A stretch of DNA of 13,010 nucleotides. Origin: an uncultured Eubacteriaceae bacterium. Its GTDB lineage: Bacteria > Bacillota > Clostridia > Lachnospirales > Lachnospiraceae. This document shows, piece after piece, positions 1 to 6,301 of this stretch; positions within the stretch are counted from its first letter, which is position 1; each line of letters begins with the position of its first letter. The DNA is taken from contig CAMEUH010000048.1 of NCBI GenBank assembly GCA_945938055.1, forward strand, positions 1 through 13,010. Reading direction: 5' to 3'. The position numbers and the translations under genes were made by a program. Below the pieces are notes generated by a model. It made no database searches. It was not told the origin of the DNA and worked only from the letters and a program-made list of their open reading frames with translations.

Positions 1-109
1 AAGTAACATGGCATCGGCTTACTCGTCAATTATTTTGATATTCGTAGGTTTGGCAGCGGTTCTTTTAAAGATTATAACAAAGCTTATGAAAAAGGTAAGG
101 AGAGCATAG
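1..109 (+). CDS. ABC importer permease, C-terminal end (partial)
   Basis: Only the last 35 codons are in the window, read from base 2 to a TAG at 107-109. They encode a short loop, a hydrophobic helix (about SSIILIFVGLAAVLL) and a basic tail ending KKVRRA. This is how permeases of the iron(III)/thiamine/aminoethylphosphonate class (FbpB/ThiP-like) usually end, with a last membrane helix and a positively charged cytoplasmic tail. The ATPase gene begins only five bases after the stop, and its Shine-Dalgarno sequence (AAGGAGA, 97-103) lies inside this gene, so the two are almost certainly co-transcribed and partners. The assignment rests mainly on this context. The fragment alone cannot separate this family from other membrane proteins. 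Confidence 0.6.
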   Translation, partial: SNMASAYSSIILIFVGLAAVLLKIITKLMKKVRRA

Positions 110-114
110 AAACT

Positions 115-1167
115 ATGGCAACAGTAATAAGTAATTTAAATATGTGTTTTGATGGTTATCAGGCATTAAGAAATATTAATCTGACTATTCACGACGGAGA
201 ATTCGTTGCAATCCTGGGACCATCCGGTTGTGGCAAAACTACGCTTTTAAGACTTCTGGCAGGTTTCCTGAAACCTACGGAGGGGGTTATTGAGATTGAT
301 GATAATGTTGTTGCCGATAACCGGAATGTAACAAGTCCGAACAAGAGAAATATCGGTATGGTATTTCAGTCTTATGCATTATGGCCGCACATGACGGTAA
401 AAGAACAGGTATTGTTTCCGATGAAGCATAGCATTTTTTCAAAATATAAGACGCAGAAGGAACGGGAGGAAAGGATGGATACAGTTCTAAAGCTGGTAAA
501 TATGCAGACAATGGGAGAACGGTATCCGTCTGAATTATCTGGTGGACAAAAACAGAGAGTGGCAATTGCACGTGCACTTGCCAATGAGCCGGATCTTTTG
601 TTAATGGATGAACCTCTTTCCAATCTTGATGCAGAGATTAAGAGTGAAATGCGCCGCGAAATCAGTAATCTTCATAAGCGTGTGGGTGGAACGGTTTTGT
701 ATGTTACACACGACCAGTCTGAGGCACTTGGCATGGCAGATAAGATTGTTATCATGAGTCAGGGGGAAATTCAGCAGATTGGAACACCAAGGGAAATTTT
801 TAATCATCCGGTAAATCCGTTTGTTGCAAAATTTGTGGGACAGAGTAATCTGATTAAAGGATGCTGGAACGGAGAGGAATTTTCCTATGGGGAAAATGAA
901 AAAGCGGAAGATGCGGATGTGAATGATTCGTTTAAAGCGGAAAATTTTTATCCGGTGAAGGCGGATGGTCTTGAAATCGTTAAAACGGAGGAATCAACAT
1001 TCCGGGGAACCGTAAAGGAAATTGAGTTTCAGGGATTCCAAAATAAAGTGATATTAGAAATGGAAGATGGAAATCATCTTCAGGTATTTATTTCAGGAGA
1101 TGAGAACATTAAAGAAGGGGAAGTATATGGAGTCAGGATTAAAAACAGAAAAAATGTGGAAATATGA
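115..1167 (+). CDS. ABC importer ATPase, FbpC/PotA (CUT1-like) class
   Basis: This 350-residue protein powers substrate import by ATP hydrolysis on the inner face of the membrane. Visible motifs in order: Walker A GPSGCGKT (35-42), Q-loop glutamine 85 in MVFQSYALWPHMTV, signature LSGGQ (141-145), Walker B LLLMDEP (161-167), D-loop SNLD and switch histidine 199 in VTHDQSEA. After about residue 240 comes a regulatory C-terminal part with a TOBE-like beta segment (about 295-348). The YALWPHMTV stretch and the length fit the FbpC/PotA/AEP-transport group, whose members import ferric iron, polyamines or 2-aminoethylphosphonate, so family membership does not fix the substrate. Residues 255-285 are acidic and poorly conserved-looking. 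The start has an AAGGAGA site 11 bases upstream. The last 41 bases overlap the PHP gene. ATPase identity is secure; the substrate is unknown. Confidence 0.93.
   Translation: MATVISNLNMCFDGYQALRNINLTIHDGEFVAILGPSGCGKTTLLRLLAGFLKPTEGVIEIDDNVVADNRNVTSPNKRNIGMVFQSYALWPHMTVKEQVLFPMKHSIFSKYKTQKEREERMDTVLKLVNMQTMGERYPSELSGGQKQRVAIARALANEPDLLLMDEPLSNLDAEIKSEMRREISNLHKRVGGTVLYVTHDQSEALGMADKIVIMSQGEIQQIGTPREIFNHPVNPFVAKFVGQSNLIKGCWNGEEFSYGENEKAEDADVNDSFKAENFYPVKADGLEIVKTEESTFRGTVKEIEFQGFQNKVILEMEDGNHLQVFISGDENIKEGEVYGVRIKNRKNVEI
1115..1120 (+). promoter_or_regulatory. Ribosome binding site of the PHP gene, inside the ABC ATPase gene
   Basis: AAGGGG lies six bases before the ATG at 1127. It decides that start over an in-frame ATG at 1067, which would add 20 residues not expected before the first PHP strand, and over the ATG at 1154, which lacks a comparable site. 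Its position inside the ATPase reading frame implies translational coupling. Confidence 0.7.
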
Positions 1168-1831
1168 TTTACATGTTCACACAAGGGAAGTAAGCCCATG
1201 CGGACAGATGAGCATTTATGAGGTGGTTGACGCTTACATGAAAAGTGGTTATGACGGCATCTGGATTACCAATCATTTCCACAAAGAATTTCTGGAGTTG
1301 ACATACGGTCAGGAATGGAAGGAAAAAATTGATTTTTATTTAAAACCGATTAGGGATGCAAGAGAAAGTCAAAAGAATAAAAAGGAAGATTTTTTTATCG
1401 GATTGGGAATGGAACTTCGGTTTCTTTCCGACCCAAATGATTATTTAATTTACGGATTATCAGAGGAACTGCTGTATCGGGAAGCAGAGGACTGGCTGAA
1501 CATGGATTTGAAATCATTTTATGAGAAATATAGGGAGAATCTGATTATCATTCAGGCTCATCCTAATCGTGAAGACAGTTCTTATCCTGCTGATACAAAT
1601 TATTTGCATGGCATGGAAGCTATTAATACATCTCCACGTCATGACAGTGGAAATGAAAAGACACAGAGAACATTGATTTTAAACCCGTGGATGATTCCAA
1701 CTGCCGGAAGTGACAGTCATCGGCCGGAGGATATCGGACGAAGCGGTATTCTGACATGGGAAAAGATAAAGGAAGAAAGACAGTTTATTTCATTATTAAA
1801 GAAAAGGGAATACCGGTTAATTCCCGATTAG
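1127..1831 (+). CDS. PHP-domain metal-dependent phosphoesterase
   Basis: The 234-residue protein is a stand-alone PHP domain, a TIM-barrel-like fold that binds two or three metal ions and hydrolyses phosphate esters. Motifs seen: I, DLHVHT with His16 and His18; II, ITNHF with His50; III, GMELRF with Glu96; QAHPNR with His145; and the terminal GSDSHRPEDIGR with Asp196 and His198. All are expected metal ligands, so the enzyme should be active. It is too short for a DNA polymerase PHP fusion and lacks the histidinol-phosphatase HisK layout. The start is set by AAGGGG at 1115-1120 and lies 41 bases inside the ABC ATPase gene. Its neighbour downstream, 15 bases away, is another metallohydrolase. 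The context hints at action on an imported phosphoester or its breakdown product, which is inference. No signal peptide is seen, so it is probably cytoplasmic. Confidence 0.85.
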   Translation: MESGLKTEKMWKYDLHVHTREVSPCGQMSIYEVVDAYMKSGYDGIWITNHFHKEFLELTYGQEWKEKIDFYLKPIRDARESQKNKKEDFFIGLGMELRFLSDPNDYLIYGLSEELLYREAEDWLNMDLKSFYEKYRENLIIIQAHPNREDSSYPADTNYLHGMEAINTSPRHDSGNEKTQRTLILNPWMIPTAGSDSHRPEDIGRSGILTWEKIKEERQFISLLKKREYRLIPD

Positions 1832-1846
1832 TTAGGAGAGAATATC

Positions 1847-2722
1847 ATGAGCAGTATACAGGTCATTCCCTTCGGTCAGGCTGACTGCTTTCTTGTAATA
1901 CTGGATTGCAGGGAAGGTAAGAAACATGTGCTGATTGATGGTGGAACAAGAAAGCACCAAAAAAATCATCTGAAAGAGTTTTTAGTAAAAAATGATATTC
2001 TAAACATAGATTTTCTGGTTCTCACACATCTGCATCAGGATCATATAGGATTTCTTCCGGAAATTACCAGAAAATTCGGTGTAGAGGCGGCACTGCTTCC
2101 GTTTGAAGCAAAATGGTGGAAGAGTTTTATGTTAAATACATTTGAAATGAAACAGGACTTTTTTCATCTCATGAAAATCAGAAAAAATCTGGAGAAGAAA
2201 AAAACACAGATTATTTATAATCATTGTATTTCGGAATATCAGTCCTTTCTTATGGGAGATTATTGTCTGACCGTAATCTTTCCAAACAGGAAGGATTCCT
2301 TGCCGTTTACGGAAATGATGACAAAAAAGGGAGTTGTGAAAAGAAGCAGGATGGAGGAGAACAGGAAGCTGATTAATGGAGACAGCTCTGTTTTGTTACT
2401 GACAAGAGAAAGAAAGCAGATTGCGTTGTTCTGTGGAGACTGTTTTGAAGAAAATTTTAAAAAGGCCTATTTTCAGTATATCGAAGATAAAGAACTGGAA
2501 GAAGGAGTGCAGGTGTTGAAGTTGTCCCATCATGGAAGAAATGATAAGGGACACATTTATTTTACGAAGGAATTCATGGAAAGAATTCATCCAAAAGAAA
2601 TTATCATTACCAGTGACACAGAGCATATAGGGAAATATGGGGAGGAATGGAGAATGTTATTTCATGGATGTGATATTCATATTGCAGAAAGGGAAGAAAT
2701 GGGGATTTTAATAGACGAGTAA
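1847..2722 (+). CDS. Metallo-beta-lactamase-fold hydrolase, ComEC C-terminal-like
   Basis: A 291-residue MBL-fold enzyme. Seen: an opening beta strand QVIPFGQADCFLVI, the strand HVLIDGG, the zinc motif THLHQDH (His61, His63, Asp65, His66), NGDSSVLLL (177-185), FCGDC with Asp198, and LKLSHHGRNDKG with His228 and His229. The QADCFLVI strand, the N-x-x-S strand and the SHHG motif are the pattern of the ComEC/Rec2 C-terminal nuclease-like domain and of stand-alone ComEC-like hydrolases. The competence membrane domain is absent and no signal peptide is visible, so this is a soluble cytoplasmic enzyme and not a DNA-uptake channel. The insert at 85-130 is rich in Lys and aromatic residues. The start has AGGAGAG six bases upstream, 15 bases after the PHP stop. 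Substrate unknown; a phosphodiester or nucleotide is plausible for the subfamily. Confidence 0.85.
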   Translation: MSSIQVIPFGQADCFLVILDCREGKKHVLIDGGTRKHQKNHLKEFLVKNDILNIDFLVLTHLHQDHIGFLPEITRKFGVEAALLPFEAKWWKSFMLNTFEMKQDFFHLMKIRKNLEKKKTQIIYNHCISEYQSFLMGDYCLTVIFPNRKDSLPFTEMMTKKGVVKRSRMEENRKLINGDSSVLLLTRERKQIALFCGDCFEENFKKAYFQYIEDKELEEGVQVLKLSHHGRNDKGHIYFTKEFMERIHPKEIIITSDTEHIGKYGEEWRMLFHGCDIHIAEREEMGILIDE

Positions 2723-2752
2723 TGGCTCGATTTGGATGTTTTCGCAAAAATC

Positions 2753-2781
2753 TGGACTTTTTTCTCGTGTGGGGCTATAAT
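2753..2781 (+). promoter_or_regulatory. Sigma-A-like promoter of the BIG2 protein gene
   Basis: TGGACT (2753-2758, four of six matches to TTGACA) and a perfect TATAAT (2776-2781) are separated by 17 bases rich in T. Transcription would begin near 2788, after the ATG at 2722 and before the one at 2833. This is one reason to reject the upstream start of the next gene. It shows that the BIG2 gene can be expressed independently of the operon before it. Confidence 0.7.
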
Positions 2782-2832
2782 TTAACTCATGAACAGGAAT
2801 TTGTAAATTGGAAAAGCTATTTCGGAGGTTAT

Positions 2833-3927
2833 ATGGCAAAGTCTAATGGAAAAAAGAAAAATTCGCCTGTCATGGTGGTGCTGATTACCCTGCTTGCGTT
2901 AACTGTTGTTACTTTTCTTGTGGTAGTGAGTGCCTTTTTTGCAGGAATGTCGGATAAAAAGCAGAATGAGTCGTATGTTGGTTCAGGGGCAGTGAATGCC
3001 ATTGCAACGGAAAAGGTTTCCGTGAAGATTAACATGGAAAATTGCACCATGACAGTAGGAACGAAGGTACAGGTGACGGCAACCATTTATCCGGATGGTT
3101 CCACATCAGGAATTATGTGGTCAAGTAGTGATGAGAGTGTGTTTACGGTAGATTCCAAAGGAAATCTTGAAGTATTGGCTCCTGGTATTGTTGCATTGAC
3201 TGCAAATTTTGGTGATGCTTATGATTCCATTGCGATAGAATGTGTGGAAAATCAGGAAGAGGCGGTCTTAAACCTGCCGGATTACAGTATGTTTACGGTG
3301 AATGGCGGGAATAATACAGGAAAAGAGACTCCGTCTTCAGACGGAACAGCAGCCGGTACAAGTACTGCAGAGACGACGAGGGAAACGTCGGCATCCGGGG
3401 AAACAACAGTTCCCAAAACGACAACCGCATCTTCTGTGACATCCGCTTCAGCAACCACAGCGGCAGTTCCGGGAACCACCTCTTCAACGCAGGAGAGGAC
3501 AAGTGCTGCGGAAACAACCAAAAAGCCGGAGAAGACAGAAGCTGCCACAACTACGGCATATCCGGTCACAACGACACCGGCATATGAAGGAGAAAAAATC
3601 CTGAGTACGGAGATTGCCGGAAAACTGGGAGATTATGGGTTCAAGCAGTACCTGGATAATACATATGTATATGAAGAAAATGAAGCATATCTTGGGGAAA
3701 TTATCATTTCTTCCAACATGGTACACATATATATAAAAGAACGAAGCACAGGGCTGGATACGGCAGTTAATTCCGTTTTGACGGAGCTTCTTCCGGAATC
3801 TCATGGAAATGTCTGGAACATTTATACCAGTGCGTCCACGGACCAGACCATTACCGTTGACGGCAGGGTGGTAAGAGTCGTGGCACAAGGAAATAACGAC
3901 CATTCTCAAATTGTTATATATAATTAA
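2833..3927 (+). CDS. Membrane-anchored BIG2 (Ig-like) domain protein with Thr/Ser-rich stalk
   Basis: Function not recognised; layout is clear over 364 residues. A short Lys-rich cytoplasmic start (1-10) precedes one hydrophobic helix (about 12-37). Then comes a bacterial Ig-like BIG2 domain (about 60-138) with its typical WSSSDESVFTVDSKGNLEV and APGIVALTA strands. A low-complexity Thr/Ser/Ala stalk with many TT pairs (about 160-250) follows, then a C-terminal alpha/beta region (about 255-364) that I do not recognise. No sortase motif or cleavage site is evident, so it is probably held outside the cell by the N-terminal helix. The start uses GGAGG at 2824-2828 and lies downstream of a good promoter. 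An in-frame ATG at 2722 would add 37 residues but precedes the predicted transcript start. A role in surface contact or wall-associated sensing is a guess from the architecture. Confidence 0.75.
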   Translation: MAKSNGKKKNSPVMVVLITLLALTVVTFLVVVSAFFAGMSDKKQNESYVGSGAVNAIATEKVSVKINMENCTMTVGTKVQVTATIYPDGSTSGIMWSSSDESVFTVDSKGNLEVLAPGIVALTANFGDAYDSIAIECVENQEEAVLNLPDYSMFTVNGGNNTGKETPSSDGTAAGTSTAETTRETSASGETTVPKTTTASSVTSASATTAAVPGTTSSTQERTSAAETTKKPEKTEAATTTAYPVTTTPAYEGEKILSTEIAGKLGDYGFKQYLDNTYVYEENEAYLGEIIISSNMVHIYIKERSTGLDTAVNSVLTELLPESHGNVWNIYTSASTDQTITVDGRVVRVVAQGNNDHSQIVIYN

Positions 3928-3967
3928 TATATATTTAATAAAAAATTCGTGCATTAGATTGGTTTTA

Positions 3968-3976
3968 TGATATAAT
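3968..3976 (+). promoter_or_regulatory. Extended -10 promoter of the cdaA operon
   Basis: TGATATAAT combines a TG extended element with a perfect TATAAT (3971-3976). No good -35 hexamer lies at 16-18 bases upstream (closest stretch CGTGCA), which fits an extended -10 promoter. Transcription would begin near 3983, about 27 bases before the first ATG of the operon at 4010. Confidence 0.65.
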
Positions 3977-4009
3977 AATAAAATGAAATGATTTATTCTG
4001 AGGTGTGGC

Positions 4010-4396
4010 ATGCTGAATGAAAAGAAAGTCAAACTCATGACGAAGATAGCGATTTATGAGAAAAATGAAAAAGAAGATTTGAAGATAGCATCCCAGAATT
4101 TTAAGGTGGATTATGTTACTTTGCATATGCTTTATACAGCCATTACCACTACAATAGGGTATGTTCTTCTGGTGCTTCTGTATGCTTTGGGAAACTTAGA
4201 GGAACTCCTGGTTAATTCTTCCGTCACGGCAATGCCGGAGCTGATTTCCGGGGCAGTCAGCAACTATGTTGTGTGTCTTGTGGTATTCCTGACCATTGCA
4301 TTCTTTTTTTACTCAAAAAAGTATGACAAGGCATTTAAGAAGGTTAAGCGGGAATATACAGATTTGAAGAATCTGACAAAACTGATTGAAAAGTAA
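4010..4396 (+). CDS. Small two-helix membrane protein at the head of the cdaA operon
   Basis: I do not recognise this 128-residue protein. The first 35 residues are charged and probably cytoplasmic. Two hydrophobic segments follow, about 38-60 (MLYTAITTTIGYVLLVLLYAL) and about 82-101 (ending VVFLTIAFFFY), joined by a loop of about 20 residues. The last 27 residues (SKKYDKAFKKVKREYTDLKNLTKLIEK) are very basic and have a heptad-like pattern that suggests an amphipathic helix or short coiled coil. Both ends are predicted inside the cell. The start has GAGGTG just upstream and follows an extended -10 promoter. The next gene begins 15 bases after the stop, so it is probably translated together with the polytopic protein and the diadenylate cyclase. 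A partner or scaffold of those membrane proteins is plausible but not shown. Confidence 0.75.
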   Translation: MLNEKKVKLMTKIAIYEKNEKEDLKIASQNFKVDYVTLHMLYTAITTTIGYVLLVLLYALGNLEELLVNSSVTAMPELISGAVSNYVVCLVVFLTIAFFFYSKKYDKAFKKVKREYTDLKNLTKLIEK

Positions 4397-4399
4397 TCT

Positions 4400-4405
4400 G
4401 GAGGA
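4400..4405 (+). promoter_or_regulatory. Ribosome binding site that selects the start at 4412
   Basis: GGAGGA is followed directly by TTG ATG ATG. It is zero bases from the TTG at 4406, three from the ATG at 4409 and six from the ATG at 4412. Normal spacing favours 4412. Confidence 0.6.
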
Positions 4406-4411
4406 TTGATG

Positions 4412-5389
4412 ATGACAGGAATTCTTTTATTAAAGGAAAAATTTAAAAGCTTTTATGGCAAGAATGACATGTTTATCGTTCCGGTTGCCAGATTTATTCT
4501 GGCATTTGTGACATTATGCCTGATTAATGCCAATATCGGATATATGGGAAGTCTTAAGGGAGTCTTTGTAACCATTATACTCTCCCTTATCTGTGCAGTT
4601 CTTCCAAATGGTGCAACCGTTCTTCTGGTTACCCTTGTCATGGTGGCACATTTGTATGCATTGTCATTGGAACTTGCAATTGTTACATTATTAATATACC
4701 TGATTATGTATTTGTTTTATTTCCGTTTTACGGGAAAGAGCAGCGTATGGGTGGTATTGACGCTTCTATGCTGCATGCTGAAGATGCCATATGTGATTCC
4801 GGTTGCAGCAGGACTGCTTTCTGGTGTATTTACCATTATTCCGGTAATGTTCGGGATTATTATCTATTACATCATGAATTTTGCCAAGGAGTATGCACAG
4901 GTCGCAGTAAATGTGGAAGAAAGCGATATTCTGAATAATTTTAAGAATGTACTGACCGGTATCATGGATAAAGAGATTATCCTGCTGGTAATGAGTTTTG
5001 CACTTACAATTGTAATTGTTTATGTAATTCGCAGATTATCCATTGATTATGCATGGATTTATGCAATCGTTGCGGGAGCATTAACTGATTTTGTAATGTT
5101 GCTTGTGGGAAATGTTATTTTTTCGACCCATATCAGTTTCTTTGGTATTTTAATGGGACTGATTTTATCTGTGATTGTAGGGTATATATTGAATATTATT
5201 TTCTTTGGAGTGGATTACAGCAGGACAGAACGGGTACAGTACGAGGATGAGCAATATTATTATTATGTTAAGGCTGTTCCAAAATACAGTGTATCTGCAG
5301 CAGACGTTAAGGTTAAGAAGATTAATACCCAGAAGAAGCGTCGTGTCGTTGAACGGGATGACATGGATGACATCGATCTGGATTTTTAA
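4412..5389 (+). CDS. Polytopic membrane protein with acidic/tyrosine-rich cytoplasmic tail, upstream of cdaA
   Basis: Not recognised as a named family. The 325-residue protein has about eight to ten hydrophobic segments spread from residue 20 to about 265. A hydrophilic stretch near 155-185 (KEYAQVAVNVEESDILNNFKN) splits them into two halves. After the last helix comes a cytoplasmic tail of about 55 residues with a YEDEQYYYYVKAVPKYSV segment, a basic patch KKRRVVER and an acidic end DDMDDIDLDF. No transporter signature or nucleotide-binding motif is visible. It sits 15 bases after the two-helix gene and 33 bases before cdaA, within one apparent transcript, so a link to cyclic di-AMP signalling or cell-envelope homeostasis is likely from context only. 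The tail would be a natural contact site for CdaA or another cytoplasmic partner. Two closer alternative starts exist at 4406 (TTG) and 4409. Confidence 0.75.
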   Translation: MTGILLLKEKFKSFYGKNDMFIVPVARFILAFVTLCLINANIGYMGSLKGVFVTIILSLICAVLPNGATVLLVTLVMVAHLYALSLELAIVTLLIYLIMYLFYFRFTGKSSVWVVLTLLCCMLKMPYVIPVAAGLLSGVFTIIPVMFGIIIYYIMNFAKEYAQVAVNVEESDILNNFKNVLTGIMDKEIILLVMSFALTIVIVYVIRRLSIDYAWIYAIVAGALTDFVMLLVGNVIFSTHISFFGILMGLILSVIVGYILNIIFFGVDYSRTERVQYEDEQYYYYVKAVPKYSVSAADVKVKKINTQKKRRVVERDDMDDIDLDF

Positions 5390-5422
5390 AATGTAATTAA
5401 TACAGTGGGATGGATTAACTGA

Positions 5423-6301
5423 ATGAATGTAATAACGGATTTTTTTGGAAAGATAACAGGGTGGTATATACCACAGGTAAGCATTTCAGACATTGTTGAA
5501 ATTATCATTATCGCAATCTTATTATATTATGTCATGGTCTGGATTAAGAGTACCAGGGCATGGATGCTTTTAAGGGGTATTCTGGTATTGGTGGTGTTTA
5601 CCCTTTTTGCTGTGTTATTTCAGTTAAAGACCATTCTGTGGATAGAAAGTAACATAATCAGTGTTGGTATTATCGCCATGGTGATTATTTTTCAGCCGGA
5701 GCTTCGAAGGGCACTGGAGCAGCTGGGACAGCAGCAGTTATTTACGAAGATTTTTCCGATTGATGACAGTAAGGATAAAGGAGAACGGTTCAGCGACCAT
5801 ACAGTTAATGAATTGATTAAGGCATGTACGGAACTTGCAAAGGCAAGAACCGGTGCATTGATTGTAATAGAACAGAATATTGTACTTAGTGAGTATGAGA
5901 AGACCGGTATTGCAATTGATGGTCTTGTGACCAGCCAGCTTCTGATTAATATTTTTGAACATAATACACCGCTTCATGATGGTGCGGTTATCATCCGTGA
6001 AAACAGGGTAGTTGCGGCAACCTGTTACCTTCCGCTTTCGGATAATCTGAATCTGAGTAAGGAACTGGGAACCAGACATCGTGCCGGAGTAGGAATTAGC
6101 GAGGTTTCGGACAGCCTTACCATCATCGTTTCGGAGGAAACGGGTAAGATATCCTTGGCAATTGGCGGTGAATTGTTCCGGAATGTTGACAGCGACTCCT
6201 TACGTAATAAATTGATTTATGTTCAGAAGAAATCCATTGACGTTAAATCATTTAAGTTATGGAAAGGCAGGTTGAAAAATGAAAAAAAGAATTCTAAATA
6301 A
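5423..6301 (+). CDS. cdaA: Diadenylate cyclase CdaA (c-di-AMP synthase)
   Basis: CdaA condenses two ATP into cyclic di-AMP, the second messenger that controls potassium and osmolyte balance and wall integrity in Firmicutes. The 292-residue protein has three N-terminal membrane helices (about 23-40, 47-67, 74-91), a short linker (LEQLGQQQLF) and a cytoplasmic DAC domain (about 100-265). The catalytic DGA motif is at 186-188 in LHDGAVII and the RHR motif at 218-220 in GTRHRAG, followed by SEETG (237-241). All are intact, so it should be active. Length and layout are those of CdaA/DacA, not DisA or CdaS. The Shine-Dalgarno sequence is weak (GGGATGG-like at 5408-5414). The last 23 bases overlap cdaR, whose product is the known regulator of CdaA, so the two are probably translationally coupled. 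Confidence 0.96.
   Translation: MNVITDFFGKITGWYIPQVSISDIVEIIIIAILLYYVMVWIKSTRAWMLLRGILVLVVFTLFAVLFQLKTILWIESNIISVGIIAMVIIFQPELRRALEQLGQQQLFTKIFPIDDSKDKGERFSDHTVNELIKACTELAKARTGALIVIEQNIVLSEYEKTGIAIDGLVTSQLLINIFEHNTPLHDGAVIIRENRVVAATCYLPLSDNLNLSKELGTRHRAGVGISEVSDSLTIIVSEETGKISLAIGGELFRNVDSDSLRNKLIYVQKKSIDVKSFKLWKGRLKNEKKNSK

Noticed and set aside
1067..1126. Longer N-terminus for the PHP protein from an ATG at 1067
   Set aside because: It would overlap the ATPase gene by about 100 bases, has no good ribosome binding site and adds residues before the first PHP motif; the ATG at 1127 has AAGGGG at ideal spacing.
1847..2722. MBL gene as phnP or as comEC
   Set aside because: The SHHG and QADCFLVI motifs are ComEC-like and not PhnP-like, and the ComEC membrane domain is missing, so neither name is justified.
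2722..2832. Start of the BIG2 protein at 2722, overlapping the MBL stop
   Set aside because: A good promoter at 2753-2781 lies after this ATG, and the ATG at 2833 has GGAGG and gives a normal membrane-anchor N-terminus.
3282..3569. Antisense open frames of 85-95 codons
   Set aside because: They mirror the Thr/Ser-rich stalk of the sense gene, where biased codons leave the other strand free of stops.
3911..3947. AT-rich palindrome-like stretch as a terminator of the BIG2 gene
   Set aside because: It is only A and T with no stable GC stem; termination here cannot be supported.
3928..4009. c-di-AMP (ydaO-type) riboswitch before the cdaA operon
   Set aside because: The leader between promoter and first ATG is only about 27 bases, too short for this riboswitch.
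3484..4038. Antisense open frame of 184 codons
   Set aside because: It crosses the sense gene end, the promoter and the next start, has no ribosome binding site and no recognisable protein features.
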